NCBI GenBank assembly: GCA_013822345.1
Contig: PNKH01000001.1
Location: forward strand, 62,001 to 126,000
DNA from: Isosphaera sp.
GTDB taxonomy: Bacteria > Planctomycetota > Planctomycetia > Gemmatales > Gemmataceae
Reading direction: 5' to 3'
DNA: 64,000 nt
Shown: positions 49,941-60,111 of the stretch, one piece after another
How the letters are laid out: the number at the start of each line of letters is the position of its first letter
Numbering within the stretch: position 1 is the first letter of the stretch
Position numbers and translations under genes: made by a program
Notes under the pieces: model-generated
The model's database searches: none
Seen by the model: the letters and a program-made list of their open reading frames with translations, nothing else
What the model was told of the DNA's origin: nothing

Positions 49941-49960
49941 CGAGAACCTCGGACAAGCGG

Positions 49961-50314
49961 TCACGGTGCTGAGGCCGGCATGAACCGGCGCTCCCCGACC
50001 TCGCCACCGGGCCGGACGACGACATCGACGTGCGGGGCGAAGTCTTCCCACACGACGTACCCGCAGGACTCCCCGAACTCCGTCCCGTCCGCGTACCGGC
50101 CCCGGACGTCGAGGGTCGCCTCGCGCCAGAACCAGAACCACTCGGACACCTCACCCCCGGCCGGGACATCCTGGTACCGGAACGTCCGCCCGTCGACCTC
50201 GACGGTCAGCACCTCGACCGGCTGCCCGGACTCGTTCCGGACGGTGAAGCTCGCCGGGGCCACGCAACAGGCGGCCACGAACAGGACGGGCGTGAGGAGC
50301 AGATACTTCGCCAC
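49961..50314 (-). CDS. Exported hypothetical protein
   Basis: MAKYLLLTPVLFVAACCVAPASF lipoprotein-like N-terminus. Confidence 0.6.
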   Translation of the reverse strand: MAKYLLLTPVLFVAACCVAPASFTVRNESGQPVEVLTVEVDGRTFRYQDVPAGGEVSEWFWFWREATLDVRGRYADGTEFGESCGYVVWEDFAPHVDVVVRPGGEVGERRFMPASAP

Positions 50315-50321
50315 GGTCGTG

Positions 50322-51500
50322 CTACCACCCCTGAACGTGTTCGACGGACGGCCGGACGGCGACCGGGACGGCGTCGCCGTCCCGCCGGGTCACGGCCGCG
50401 ATCAGCCTGAGGTACGCGGCGGCCTGGGCGGCGAACGTGAACCCGGTCCGCATCCGGTCGCGGCCGGCGGCCCCGAACTTCGCCCGCAGCACCGGGTCGC
50501 GGAGCAACTCGCCGACCCGGGCCGCGATCGGGCCGGGCTGGCCGGGCGGGACCAGGTAGCCGCTGTCCCCGTCGGCGACCGCCTCCGGCGTCCCGCCGAC
50601 CGCCGTCGCCACCACCGGCACCCCGGCGGCGCTCGCCTCCAGGGCGACGTTCGGCAGCCCCTCGGTGAACGACGGCAGCACCACCACGTCGGCCGCCCCG
50701 ATCAGGACATCGAGGTCGGTCCGGAACCCGGGCATGACGAACCGCCCGCCGAGCCCGAGCCGGTCCGCGTGCCGCTCCAACTCCGGCCGCAGGACGCCCT
50801 CGCCGAACAGCACCACCCCGGCGTCCGGGTGCTCCCGGCAGACCGCCGCGGCCGCCTCGACCAGCACCCCGAACCCCTTCTCCGGGCTGAGCCGGCCGGC
50901 GGCCAGCACCACCTGTGACACCCCGCTGTCACTCGGGAAGAAGTCGAGGAGCCGGCCGCGGGCGTCCGGGTCGCGGGCCTCGAACGCGGCGAGGCGGGCG
51001 CTGTTCCGGATGACCGACATCCGGGCCGCCGGCACCCCGCACCACCGCCGCACCTTCTCGGCCTGGCCGTCGGACACGCAGACGACGTGGTCCATGAGCC
51101 GGAGGTGCCGGCGGTCGAGCCACTCGTACACCTTCACCTTGCGGGTCTCGCCGGTCCACCCGCGGGACACGGCGACGGCCGGCACCCCGAGGCGGCGGGC
51201 GGCGACCCGGCCGAGGATATGGGCCTTGTACCCGTGGCAGAGGAGGGTGTCGCACCCGACCTCGCGGAGGAGGTCGGTGAGGCCGCGGACGGCGGCCCGG
51301 ACGCGCGGGAAGTCGGCGGGCAGCGGGAGCGCGGGGAAGCCGTGGGACCGGACCACGTCGAGGAAGGCGTCGCCGCGGCCGCCCTCGGGGAAGCTGAGGA
51401 AGGTGGTGCGGACGTGCCGGGGCATGGCGGCGGCGAGCCCGAGCATCTGCCGCTCCGGGCCGCCGAAGAAGGTGCTCGCGGTCAGGTGGACGAGTCGCAC
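50322..51500 (-). CDS. Glycosyltransferase family 4
   Basis: VVVLPSFTEGLPNVALEASAAGVPVVATAVGGTPEAV. Confidence 0.92.
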   Translation of the reverse strand: MRLVHLTASTFFGGPERQMLGLAAAMPRHVRTTFLSFPEGGRGDAFLDVVRSHGFPALPLPADFPRVRAAVRGLTDLLREVGCDTLLCHGYKAHILGRVAARRLGVPAVAVSRGWTGETRKVKVYEWLDRRHLRLMDHVVCVSDGQAEKVRRWCGVPAARMSVIRNSARLAAFEARDPDARGRLLDFFPSDSGVSQVVLAAGRLSPEKGFGVLVEAAAAVCREHPDAGVVLFGEGVLRPELERHADRLGLGGRFVMPGFRTDLDVLIGAADVVVLPSFTEGLPNVALEASAAGVPVVATAVGGTPEAVADGDSGYLVPPGQPGPIAARVGELLRDPVLRAKFGAAGRDRMRTGFTFAAQAAAYLRLIAAVTRRDGDAVPVAVRPSVEHVQGW

Positions 51501-51599
51501 GGGAATCCTTTCCCGGGGGCGTGTGTCGGGAGAAGTGTAGGGGCCGGAAGGGGCGGTTGTCGAGGGGAGTTTTTTCGCCGGCCGCGGCCCGGGGCCGCA

Positions 51600-52031
51600 T
51601 TACTGCGCCGCGTACGCCAGCCGCACACCGCCGAACGCCAGCACGAACCAGAACCCGGCCCAGAAGTGCGTCCGCGGGCAGGTCGTCGCGCCGCGGGACC
51701 GCCGCCACGCGGCCACCCCCCACGATACGCCCCCCGCCACGACCGGGGCGACCACGAGGTTGGCCAGCCGCAGCGGGGCCGAGTGGATCAGGAGGCGCGG
51801 CGCGACGAGGAGCGAGAGCCCGCCGACCACGCCCCCCACGACCAGGTAGACGAACGGCCACCCGCACCCCGTCCGCCCGCCCGTCTTCTCGTCCCGGCTC
51901 AGCGGCAGGTCGAACGGCAGGTAGACGACCGCCTGGAGCAGCACCTCGGCGACGAACTGCACGGCCAGCACCAGAACCTCTTCCACGGTCCCCTCCGCCG
52001 AACGGTCCGGCTCAACCGCCCAGCGGGGCAC
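51600..52031 (-). CDS. Hypothetical membrane protein
   Basis: Several hydrophobic segments. Confidence 0.55.
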   Translation of the reverse strand: MPRWAVEPDRSAEGTVEEVLVLAVQFVAEVLLQAVVYLPFDLPLSRDEKTGGRTGCGWPFVYLVVGGVVGGLSLLVAPRLLIHSAPLRLANLVVAPVVAGGVSWGVAAWRRSRGATTCPRTHFWAGFWFVLAFGGVRLAYAAQ

Positions 52032-52101
52032 GAGTGCCTACACGTCGGGGAGAGGCGGTATGCCCCACCGGCCGGGTGCGGCGCCCGGGGCGGTCCGGGC
52101 G

Positions 52102-53067
52102 TCACTTCTTCGTGCCCGCGTCCCACCGCTTTCCGACTTGACCGGAGGTCCCCGAGACCAGGGTCTTGCCGTCAGGGCTCCACGACACGGATGACACGCC
52201 CCACTTGAGGACCGCTACCTCCTTGCCCGTGCCCACGTCCCACAGCCTCACCGTGTCATCTTTACCGACCGAGGCCAGGGTCTTGCCGTCCGGGTTCCAC
52301 GAGACCGACCGCACCCCGAACGGAGGGTGCCCCTTGAGCGCGGCCAGTTCCTTGCGCGTGCCCACATCCCACAGCGTGATCGTGTCGTCGGGGCTGCTCA
52401 GCGAGGCCAGGGTCTTGCCGTCCGGACTCCACGCGACGCAGGTGTGCGCCCCCTTGAGGGCGGCCAGTTCCTTCCCCGTGGCGACCTCCAGCAGTCTCAC
52501 CGTCGATTCGTCACAGGCCAGGGCCACGGTCTTCCCGTCCGGACTCCACGCCACCGCGCGTGCCACGGGCAACCCCGAGACCTTCAGGGTCGCCAACCCC
52601 TTGCCCGTGGCCGCCTCCCACAGCCTCACCGTGCTGTCCCCGCCCGCCGAGGCCAGGGTCTTGCCGTCCGGGCTCCACGCCACCGACCACACGATGTGGG
52701 TGTGCCCCTTGAGGGTGGCCAGCTCCTGGCGCGTGGCCACGTCCCACAGCTTGACAGTGTGGTCGCCGCCCGCCTCGTCGCCCGACGAGGCCAGGGTCTT
52801 ACCGTTGGGGCTCCACGCCACGCAGATCGCCCCGAGCTTGTGCCCCTTGAGGGCGGCCAGTTCCTTGCCTGTGGCCGCCTCCCACAGCTTCACCGCGCCG
52901 TGGTCCTCCGCGGTGGCGAGGGTCTTGCCGTCGGGACTCATCGAGGTGAACCACACCCGGGCCGGCTCCTTGGGCTGGGCGTGTGCGACCGAGGAGGGTG
53001 GTGAGGCGACGAAACCACCCACCAGTGCGTACGCGAGAATGAGGGGCGAGGACCGCGTCAAACGCAT
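52102..53067 (-). CDS. Exported WD40-repeat protein
   Basis: Signal peptide; repeated CVAWSPDGKTLAS...TVKLWDVATRKELA. Confidence 0.88.
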   Translation of the reverse strand: MRLTRSSPLILAYALVGGFVASPPSSVAHAQPKEPARVWFTSMSPDGKTLATAEDHGAVKLWEAATGKELAALKGHKLGAICVAWSPNGKTLASSGDEAGGDHTVKLWDVATRQELATLKGHTHIVWSVAWSPDGKTLASAGGDSTVRLWEAATGKGLATLKVSGLPVARAVAWSPDGKTVALACDESTVRLLEVATGKELAALKGAHTCVAWSPDGKTLASLSSPDDTITLWDVGTRKELAALKGHPPFGVRSVSWNPDGKTLASVGKDDTVRLWDVGTGKEVAVLKWGVSSVSWSPDGKTLVSGTSGQVGKRWDAGTKK

Positions 53068-53366
53068 GGTCAAAACCTCCAAAACAGTGCCACGACCTGC
53101 GGTCGAACTTGGGGCCAGCCTGGCCGATGACCGGGGTCTGCATCGCCCTGCTGGTCTGACCGCCGGTGAGCCTACCCGGACGATCGCGGGGGTGCAAGAA
53201 CTTCCCACAGTCTCGTGCCGCCTTCGGAGGGACGGAGGGCCGACGGGACGGCCGCCCACGGTCGAGGGAAAATGTGAAATCCCCCAATCCGCCCGGCGGG
53301 GGTCGTCGTCGGGGGGTTACGTCGTACTCTCCACGGCGTACCCCACGTTCGTCAGGAGCTGCTCGC

Positions 53367-54047
53367 ATGCTCGCCGCTCTCACGCTCTCCGCCGCCCTCG
53401 GCGCCCCGGTCCCGGCCCCGGCCGCCCCGGTCCCGACCGGCCCCGCCCCCCAGGTCATGGAACTGAAGGCCGGCGCCGACGGGAAGGTCATGGTCGTCGT
53501 CCGGCGGATGGAGAAGGTTCAGGTCGGGGCCGGGGCCGCGATCGGCCCGAACGGCGCCCCGCCGGCCGTCATCACCGCCGAACGGGCGGTCGTCCGGTCG
53601 GTCGAGCTCGGCGAGGTCAAGGACCTGACCGTCACCACCGCCGACGGGAAGAAGGTCGCCACCGACGAGGCGATCAAGAGGATCGCCGCCGGGGCGGTCG
53701 TCGTCGTGTCCGCCGACGGCAAGCCGGTCAGCCCGGCCTTCCTGAAGGTGTTCAAGGACGACACCCTGGTCCTCGCCTCGCCCGAGCTGGGCGGCGCGGC
53801 CGGCGGGTTCGTCAAGCCCGGCATCCGCCCGCTCCCGGGCGTGATCCAGCCCCAGCCGGGCATCCAGATCCTCCCGGTCCAGCCGGGCAACATCCAGATC
53901 CTGCCGGCCGCGCCGGGCGGGGTGCAGGTTGTGCCGCTCCCGGGCGGCAACGGGGTGATCCAGATCCAGGTCGCCCCGGGCGGGGTGCTCCCGGCCGTCC
54001 CGCCGCAGCCGGAGCCGGCCCCGGCCCCGGAGAAGAACGAGAAGTGA
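53367..54047 (+). CDS. Exported hypothetical protein with proline-rich repeats, paralogue of next gene
   Basis: Shared block SADGKPVSPAFLKVFKDDTLVLASPEL; PGxIQxLPxxPG repeats. Confidence 0.65.
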   Translation: MLAALTLSAALGAPVPAPAAPVPTGPAPQVMELKAGADGKVMVVVRRMEKVQVGAGAAIGPNGAPPAVITAERAVVRSVELGEVKDLTVTTADGKKVATDEAIKRIAAGAVVVVSADGKPVSPAFLKVFKDDTLVLASPELGGAAGGFVKPGIRPLPGVIQPQPGIQILPVQPGNIQILPAAPGGVQVVPLPGGNGVIQIQVAPGGVLPAVPPQPEPAPAPEKNEK

Positions 54048-54196
54048 CCCGCGGGACAACTCCTCCCCCGGCCGCCGGCGGTGTGTAACCCCGGCGGCCG
54101 GCGCCTTTACACGCCCCGGTCCCGGGCGTAGAGTATGTACCGTCATCCCGCCGTCCGACCCCGGACTCGCCCGGGGCGCACCCCGGAGTTCTCCCG

Positions 54197-55267
54197 ATGG
54201 TCCCCTCCCTGCTCGCCGCTGCGGCCCTGACCGCCCCGGCCGCCCCAGTCCCGAAGGACACCGTCCCGAACCCGGCCGGCCCGGCCCCGCGCGTCGCCGG
54301 GGTCAAGGCCGAGGCCGACGGGGTCGTCTGGGTCACCGCCCAGGTGTACGAGAAGCGGAAGGTCCAGCAGCAGATGATCGTGGTCGAGAACAACCAGCGG
54401 GTGCAGAAGGTCCAGGAGGTCGAGCAGACCGTCCCGGTCTACGTCCGCAAGACCCTGGCCGACTTCGGCGGGAAGTTCGCCACCGCCGGCGGCAGCCCGC
54501 TCACCCCCGAGGACGCCGTCCGGCGGGTCAGGGACGGGGCCACCCTGCTGGTCACCGCCGACGGCAAGCCGGTCAGCCCCGGGTGGCTGAAGGCCGTCGA
54601 CCCGTCCGCCGTGGTCATGACCGCCGACGGCCTCGGGCACGCCCACTTCAGCTACGGCGGGCCCCCGTACCCGACCACCCCCGCCCCCCGGCTGGCCATG
54701 CTCGGGACCGACGACAAGGGCGTCGTCCGGCTCCCGGTCAACCCGAACCCGACCAACCCGTACGGCCAGGTCTACTACGGGGACGACGGCGGGTTCGGCG
54801 GCGGCCGGATCATCCGCGGCGGCGGCCGGGTCATCATCGAGGGGGACGTGGCGTACGCCCCGGCCCCGGCGGCCGCCCCCGCCGCGGCGGACGGGAAGAA
54901 GGCCCTGACCGACCTCAGCTTCACCGCCTACGAGGTGAACGGGAAGATGCTGTCGAAGGCCGCCGCCCTGGACCGGCTGAAGGCCGGCGGGCTGGTTCTG
55001 ATCGCCGGCGACAGCCGGTTCCCGGACGCCCAGTACCTGACCGCGTTCCGGGACGACCTGGTGGTGATCGCGTCGCCGGAGCTGGTCTTCCCCCCGAACC
55101 TGCCCAACCCGTACGACGTCCCGCCGAAGCCGGCCGCCCCGGCGGCGAACCCGGCCGGCGGGAAGCCGGCCCCGGCCGTCGCCCCGCCGGCCCCGGCGGT
55201 GGCCCCGGCGATCGGCGTCGCCCGCCCGGCGGTCCTCAAGCCGCTCCCGGTCCAGATCGAGAAGTGA
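54197..55267 (+). CDS. Exported hypothetical protein, two copies of the ADGKPVSP-type domain
   Basis: TADGKPVSPGWLKAVDPSAVVM and GDSRFPDAQYLTAFRDDLVVIASPEL. Confidence 0.65.
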   Translation: MVPSLLAAAALTAPAAPVPKDTVPNPAGPAPRVAGVKAEADGVVWVTAQVYEKRKVQQQMIVVENNQRVQKVQEVEQTVPVYVRKTLADFGGKFATAGGSPLTPEDAVRRVRDGATLLVTADGKPVSPGWLKAVDPSAVVMTADGLGHAHFSYGGPPYPTTPAPRLAMLGTDDKGVVRLPVNPNPTNPYGQVYYGDDGGFGGGRIIRGGGRVIIEGDVAYAPAPAAAPAAADGKKALTDLSFTAYEVNGKMLSKAAALDRLKAGGLVLIAGDSRFPDAQYLTAFRDDLVVIASPELVFPPNLPNPYDVPPKPAAPAANPAGGKPAPAVAPPAPAVAPAIGVARPAVLKPLPVQIEK

Positions 55268-55442
55268 CCCCGCCGGCCGGCGGGTGACCGCGACCGCCCG
55301 GCCCGTCGAGGCCGGGCGGCGGCGCTTCCGCGGCGCGAAGTTCGGGCGAAACTCGCCCCGCCCGCCGGGGTTGACCCTTGCACCCGCCGACCCGGCCGCT
55401 TACGCTCATCCTGCTGCCCCCTTTCCCCACCGCACCGCTGCC

Positions 55443-56723
55443 ATGACACCGCTGAACCGCCGCGCCTTCTTCGGCGCGTCCCTGGGCGGCCTCGCCGCCG
55501 TCGCCGACCACTCCCCGTCCCGGGCCGTGGACGTGGCCCCGGCCCCCCGCGCCGTCGAGGCCGTCCCGACCGACCTCGCCCCGGCCGACACCCTGTTCCT
55601 CACCTGGCGGGGCGACCCGACCACCACCGTGACGGTCCAGTGGGTCGGGCCGGAACTCCCGGGGGCGGAGGTGTCCGTCAAGTTGCTCGCCAAGACCGCG
55701 ACCGACTGGAAGACGACCCCGGTCGCCGCCCGGCCGTTCCCGCGGACCGACCTGAAGGTCCACCGGGCGGAGCTGACCGGGCTGACGCCGGGGACGGAGT
55801 ACGTTCTCCAGGTCGGGAAGGGGCCGAAAACGTACCGGTTCCGGACGATGCCGGCGAAGGCGACGGACACGTTCACGTTCGTGTCCGGCGGGGACTGCGG
55901 GGTGAACGCCCACGCGGTCGCCAACAACATCCTGGCGGCGAAGCAGGAGCCGCACTTCGCGCTGATCGGCGGGGACCTCGGGTACGACAACGGGATCTCG
56001 CCGAAGACGGCGCTGGGGTTCGTGCAGAACTATGCGAAGCACATGGTCGACCCGAAGGGCCGGCTGATCCCGCTGGTGACGTGCATCGGGAACCACGAGG
56101 TGAAGGGCGGGTACGGGAAGGGGCGGGAGGACGCGACGTACTTCTTCCCGCTGTTCGACGGGCTGTACCGGGACGCGAGCTACGCCGCCCTGGACTTCGG
56201 CGACTACCTGAGCCTGGTGCTGCTGGACAGCGGGCACGCGGCCCCGATCGGCGGGGCGCAGGCGGCGTGGCTCGGCGGGGCGCTGCGGGAGCGGGCGGAG
56301 CGGCCGCACCTGGTCGCGGTGAACCACGTCCCGGCGTACCCGTCGTACCGGGCGCCGACGGGGGTGCTGGGGAAGTTCGGGACGGGGGAGGGGAACCGGA
56401 CGCACTGGTGCCCGCTGTTCGAGGCGCACGGGGTGGACGCGGTGCTGGAGCACCACGACCACACGTTCAAGCGGACCCACCCGCTGAAGGGCGGGGTGAA
56501 GGACCGGTACGGGGTGCCGTACCTGGGTGATGGGTCGTGGGGGAAGCTGCGGACGCCGAACGCCCCGGAGAAGCGGCCGTACCTGGCGGCGGTGGGGGAC
56601 GCGTACCACTTCACGGTGCACAAGCTGGAGGGCGAGCAGCGGTACCACGTGGCGCTGGAGGAGGGCGGGCGGGTGGCGGACGTGTTCGCCACGACCGGCA
56701 AGCGCCCCGCGAAGCGGGGGTGA
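55443..56723 (+). CDS. Metallophosphoesterase (purple acid phosphatase-like) with Tat-like signal
   Basis: MTPLNRRAFFGASLGG; GGDLGYDNG; CIGNHE; HHDHTFKRTHP. Confidence 0.88.
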   Translation: MTPLNRRAFFGASLGGLAAVADHSPSRAVDVAPAPRAVEAVPTDLAPADTLFLTWRGDPTTTVTVQWVGPELPGAEVSVKLLAKTATDWKTTPVAARPFPRTDLKVHRAELTGLTPGTEYVLQVGKGPKTYRFRTMPAKATDTFTFVSGGDCGVNAHAVANNILAAKQEPHFALIGGDLGYDNGISPKTALGFVQNYAKHMVDPKGRLIPLVTCIGNHEVKGGYGKGREDATYFFPLFDGLYRDASYAALDFGDYLSLVLLDSGHAAPIGGAQAAWLGGALRERAERPHLVAVNHVPAYPSYRAPTGVLGKFGTGEGNRTHWCPLFEAHGVDAVLEHHDHTFKRTHPLKGGVKDRYGVPYLGDGSWGKLRTPNAPEKRPYLAAVGDAYHFTVHKLEGEQRYHVALEEGGRVADVFATTGKRPAKRG

Positions 56724-56774
56724 GATGGGCCCGGCGCCGGCGAGAGCGCTCCCGCCGGCGGCGCGGGCGGTCGC

Positions 56775-57749
56775 TCACTTCTTGGCACCCAGGTCCCAAA
56801 GCTTAACGACCCCCTCCGCACTCGCAGTCGCCAGGGTCTTCCCGTCCGGGCTGAACGCGACGGTCCACACAACGGCCGGTTCGTTCTTGGGCGAGGCCTG
56901 GAGCGTCGAGACCGGTTTGCCCGCGGCCGCGTCCCAGAGCTTCGCCACCCCGTCCTCGCCGCCCGAGGCGATCGTCTTGCCGTCCGGGCTGAATGCCACC
57001 ACGACGGCCTCGCCCTCGTGCCCGCGGACGGCGAACCGCTCTTTGCCGGTCCCCACGTCCCACACCCGGAGGGTGCCGTCCTGACTGCCGGTGGCGACGG
57101 CCTTCCCGTCCGGGCTGAACGCCAGCCCGTTCACGCGCAGACTCCGGGCGGCGAGGGTCGCCCGCTCCGTGCCCGTGGCCGGGTCCCAGAGCTTGACCGC
57201 CCCGTCGCCGCCGCCGGACGCCAGGGTCTTGCCGTCCGGGCTGAAGGCGACCGGGAAGACGCCGCCCCGGTGGCCGTCGAACCCGACCAGCTCCTTCCCG
57301 GTCGCCGCGTCCCAGACCTTGATCTTCCCGTCAATGCCCCCGGAGGCGATCGTCTTGCCGTCCGGGCCGAACATCGCGCGCATCTCCGGGCGGAGGTGCC
57401 CTTTCATGCTGAGCTTCTGCTCGCCCGTCTTCACGTCCCACACCCGGATGGTGAAGTCCATGCTCGCCGAGGCCAGGGCCTTGCCGTCCGGGCTGAACGC
57501 CACGGACAGCACCCGCCGGTCGTGACCCTTGAACGTGGACAGCTCCTTCCCGGCCGCGGCGTCCCAGAGCTTCACCGTCTTGTCGGTACTCCCGGAGGCC
57601 AACGTCTTGCCGTCCGGGCTGAACGCGACGCAGTAGATGGGTGCCGTGTGGCCCTTCAGAGTTGCCAACTCCCGGGGCTGACCCCGGGCCGCCGTCGGCA
57701 CCCCGCCCGCCGCCCACGCCACCGCCAACACGCACACGACATGCCTCAC
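56775..57749 (-). CDS. Exported WD40-repeat protein (GTG start)
   Basis: Seven-blade-like VAFSPDGKTLASGSTDKTVKLWDAAAGKELSTFKGH repeats. Confidence 0.88.
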   Translation of the reverse strand: MRHVVCVLAVAWAAGGVPTAARGQPRELATLKGHTAPIYCVAFSPDGKTLASGSTDKTVKLWDAAAGKELSTFKGHDRRVLSVAFSPDGKALASASMDFTIRVWDVKTGEQKLSMKGHLRPEMRAMFGPDGKTIASGGIDGKIKVWDAATGKELVGFDGHRGGVFPVAFSPDGKTLASGGGDGAVKLWDPATGTERATLAARSLRVNGLAFSPDGKAVATGSQDGTLRVWDVGTGKERFAVRGHEGEAVVVAFSPDGKTIASGGEDGVAKLWDAAAGKPVSTLQASPKNEPAVVWTVAFSPDGKTLATASAEGVVKLWDLGAKK

Positions 57750-57830
57750 GAAGCGCCCTCCGGTTCGGGTCGTGCCGGGCGGCGGGTGACACCCCCGCCC
57801 CGGCGCGCCCCCGGATGGTACACTAACCGC

Positions 57831-59315
57831 ATGAGCACCACACTCACAAAAGCCGCCCCCGCCGCGCCGTCCGCTGCCGACCTCGTCGCCCGGATGCGGG
57901 CGATCGTCGGCCCGGACAACGTCCTCACGTCCGCCGCCGACATGGCCGTCTACGAGTGCGACGGGTTCACCATCGCCAAGACCAAGCCCGACGTCGTCGT
58001 CTTCCCCACGTCCACCGAGCACATCGTTGACATCGTGAAGGCGTGCAACGAACTCGGCGTCGGGTTCCTCGCCCGCGGGGCCGGCACCAGCCTCGCCGGC
58101 GGGTGCGTCCTCGTCGGCGGCGGGGTGATGATCGCCCTCGCCCGGATGAAGCGCATCCTCGAGGTGAACGTCCGCGACCGGTACGCGGTGGTCGAACCGG
58201 GCGTCGTGAACGTCTGGCTCACCAACGCCCTGAAGCCGCACGGCTACCACTACGCCCCGGACCCGTCCAGCCAGGGCGCCTGCACCATCGGCGGGAACGT
58301 CGCCACCAACAGCGGCGGCCCGCACACCCTCAAGTACGGCGTCACCGTCAACCACATCCTCGGCGTCGAACTTGTCCTCCCGGACGGCCGGGTCGTGACC
58401 TGCGGCGGCCCGACCGAGGACGGCCCGGGGTACGACCTGACCGGCACCGTGGTCGGGAGCGAGGGGACGTTCGGGGTGGTGTCGAAGGTGTGGGTGCGGC
58501 TGACCCGGAACCCGGAGGCGTACCGCACCCTGCTCGGGGTGTTCGAGACGATCGACGACGCGACCAACACCATCTCCGACATCATCGGGGCCGGAATCGT
58601 CCCCGCCGCCCTGGAGTTGCTCGACAAGACGATGCTGTCGGCGGTGGAGGCGGCGTTCAAGTTCGGGTTCCCGCTGGACGCCGAGGCGGTGGTCATCATG
58701 GAGGTGGACGGGCTGGCGGCGGGGTTGCAGGAGGAGGCCGACCGGATCGAGGCGATCGCCAAGAAGAACAAGGCCCGCGAGGTGCGGAAGGCGACCACCG
58801 AGGCGGAGCGGCTGGCCCTGTGGAAGGCCCGGAAGCAGGCGTTCGGGACGATCGGCCGGCTCGGGTACCCGAGCTACTGCACCCAGGACGGGGTGGTCCC
58901 GCGGACGAAGCTGCCGGAGATCATGCGGCACATCCAGGCGACGGCGAAGAAGTACGCCCTCGGGATCTGCAACGTGTTCCACGCCGGGGACGGGAACGTC
59001 CACCCGATCCTGATGTTCGACGAGCGGTACCCGGACCAGGTGAAGCGCGTCCTCGACGCCAGTCACGAGATCCTGGCCGAGTGCATCAACCTGGGCGGGA
59101 GCGTGACCGGGGAGCACGGCATCGGGGTCGAGAAGATCGACTTCATGCCGCTGATGTTCACCCCGGACGACCTGCACTACATGGTCCGGCTGCGGACGGC
59201 GTTCAACCCGGACAACCGGTGCAGCCCGGGGAAGCTCTTGCCGACCGCCGGCGGGTGCGCCGAGCCGTCGAGCAGCGTGAGCCAGACGAAGCCCGGCCGC
59301 CGGGCGGCGGTGTGA
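57831..59315 (+). CDS. glcD: FAD-linked oxidase, glycolate oxidase subunit GlcD
   Basis: GFLARGAGTSLAGGCV; NVATNSGGPHTLKYGVTVNHILG; GSVTGEHGIGVEK. Confidence 0.92.
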   Translation: MSTTLTKAAPAAPSAADLVARMRAIVGPDNVLTSAADMAVYECDGFTIAKTKPDVVVFPTSTEHIVDIVKACNELGVGFLARGAGTSLAGGCVLVGGGVMIALARMKRILEVNVRDRYAVVEPGVVNVWLTNALKPHGYHYAPDPSSQGACTIGGNVATNSGGPHTLKYGVTVNHILGVELVLPDGRVVTCGGPTEDGPGYDLTGTVVGSEGTFGVVSKVWVRLTRNPEAYRTLLGVFETIDDATNTISDIIGAGIVPAALELLDKTMLSAVEAAFKFGFPLDAEAVVIMEVDGLAAGLQEEADRIEAIAKKNKAREVRKATTEAERLALWKARKQAFGTIGRLGYPSYCTQDGVVPRTKLPEIMRHIQATAKKYALGICNVFHAGDGNVHPILMFDERYPDQVKRVLDASHEILAECINLGGSVTGEHGIGVEKIDFMPLMFTPDDLHYMVRLRTAFNPDNRCSPGKLLPTAGGCAEPSSSVSQTKPGRRAAV

Positions 59316-59330
59316 CCGGTCCGACGGCCG

Positions 59331-59999
59331 TCACTTCAGTTCCGTCAGCCTCACCTTCCGGATCTGGATCGGCTCGTTCTCCCGGCTCAGGTGCTGGAAC
59401 CCGATGTGCCCCTTCCGCGGCCGGTCCTTCAGCGGCGGGGCGTCGGTCCCGTCGTGCCGCTTGACCACCTGGTCGAACGTCGACAAGTCGACTTCCTGCA
59501 CCACCTCGCCGTTGATCGTCGCCTTCAGCCGCGGCCCCTTCAGCTCGACCTTGCAGGTGTTCCACTCGGCCGGCTTGTACACCTGCTTGGTCGGGGCGGC
59601 CGCCCGGTAGAGGCCGCCGGTCAGCTCCGAGTCCTTCGCCTTCTCGTTGTACCGCAGGTCGGCGAACTGCAGCTCCAGCCCGTCGAACGCCGGGTCGCCC
59701 TTCATCGGGGCCCGCAGCGCCACCCCGCTGTTCCCGCGGGCGGTCAGCTTGATCTCGAACTCCAGGACGAAGTCGGCGTACTCCTTCTCGGAGACGAGCC
59801 AGGTGCCGCGCTTCGCCCCCGGCCGCAGCTCCCCGTCCTCGACCGCCCACTCGGTCCCGTCCCCGGCCGGCTTCGCCAGGTCGTTCCAGGCCCGCACCAC
59901 CCACCCCTTCGGCGGCCCCTTCTCGGCGAACAGCGGGACCGGGTCGGCCGCGGCGAGTGGGGCGGCGAGCGCGGCGAGCACGAGGAGCGGGGCGCGCAT
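59331..59999 (-). CDS. DUF1080 (3-keto-disaccharide hydrolase-like) exported protein
   Basis: DFVLEFEIKLTARGNSGVALRAP; GHIGFQHLSRENEPIQIRKVRLTEL. Confidence 0.88.
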   Translation of the reverse strand: MRAPLLVLAALAAPLAAADPVPLFAEKGPPKGWVVRAWNDLAKPAGDGTEWAVEDGELRPGAKRGTWLVSEKEYADFVLEFEIKLTARGNSGVALRAPMKGDPAFDGLELQFADLRYNEKAKDSELTGGLYRAAAPTKQVYKPAEWNTCKVELKGPRLKATINGEVVQEVDLSTFDQVVKRHDGTDAPPLKDRPRKGHIGFQHLSRENEPIQIRKVRLTELK

Positions 60000-60111
60000 G
60001 GCGGCCCTCCGGGGGACGGGTGTCCCGCGATGATCCGCCGCGCCCGGCGCGCGGTCAAGGGCCGACTCCGTACAATGCCGGGGAACCCCCCGCGCACCCT
60101 CCCCCGCCGAC

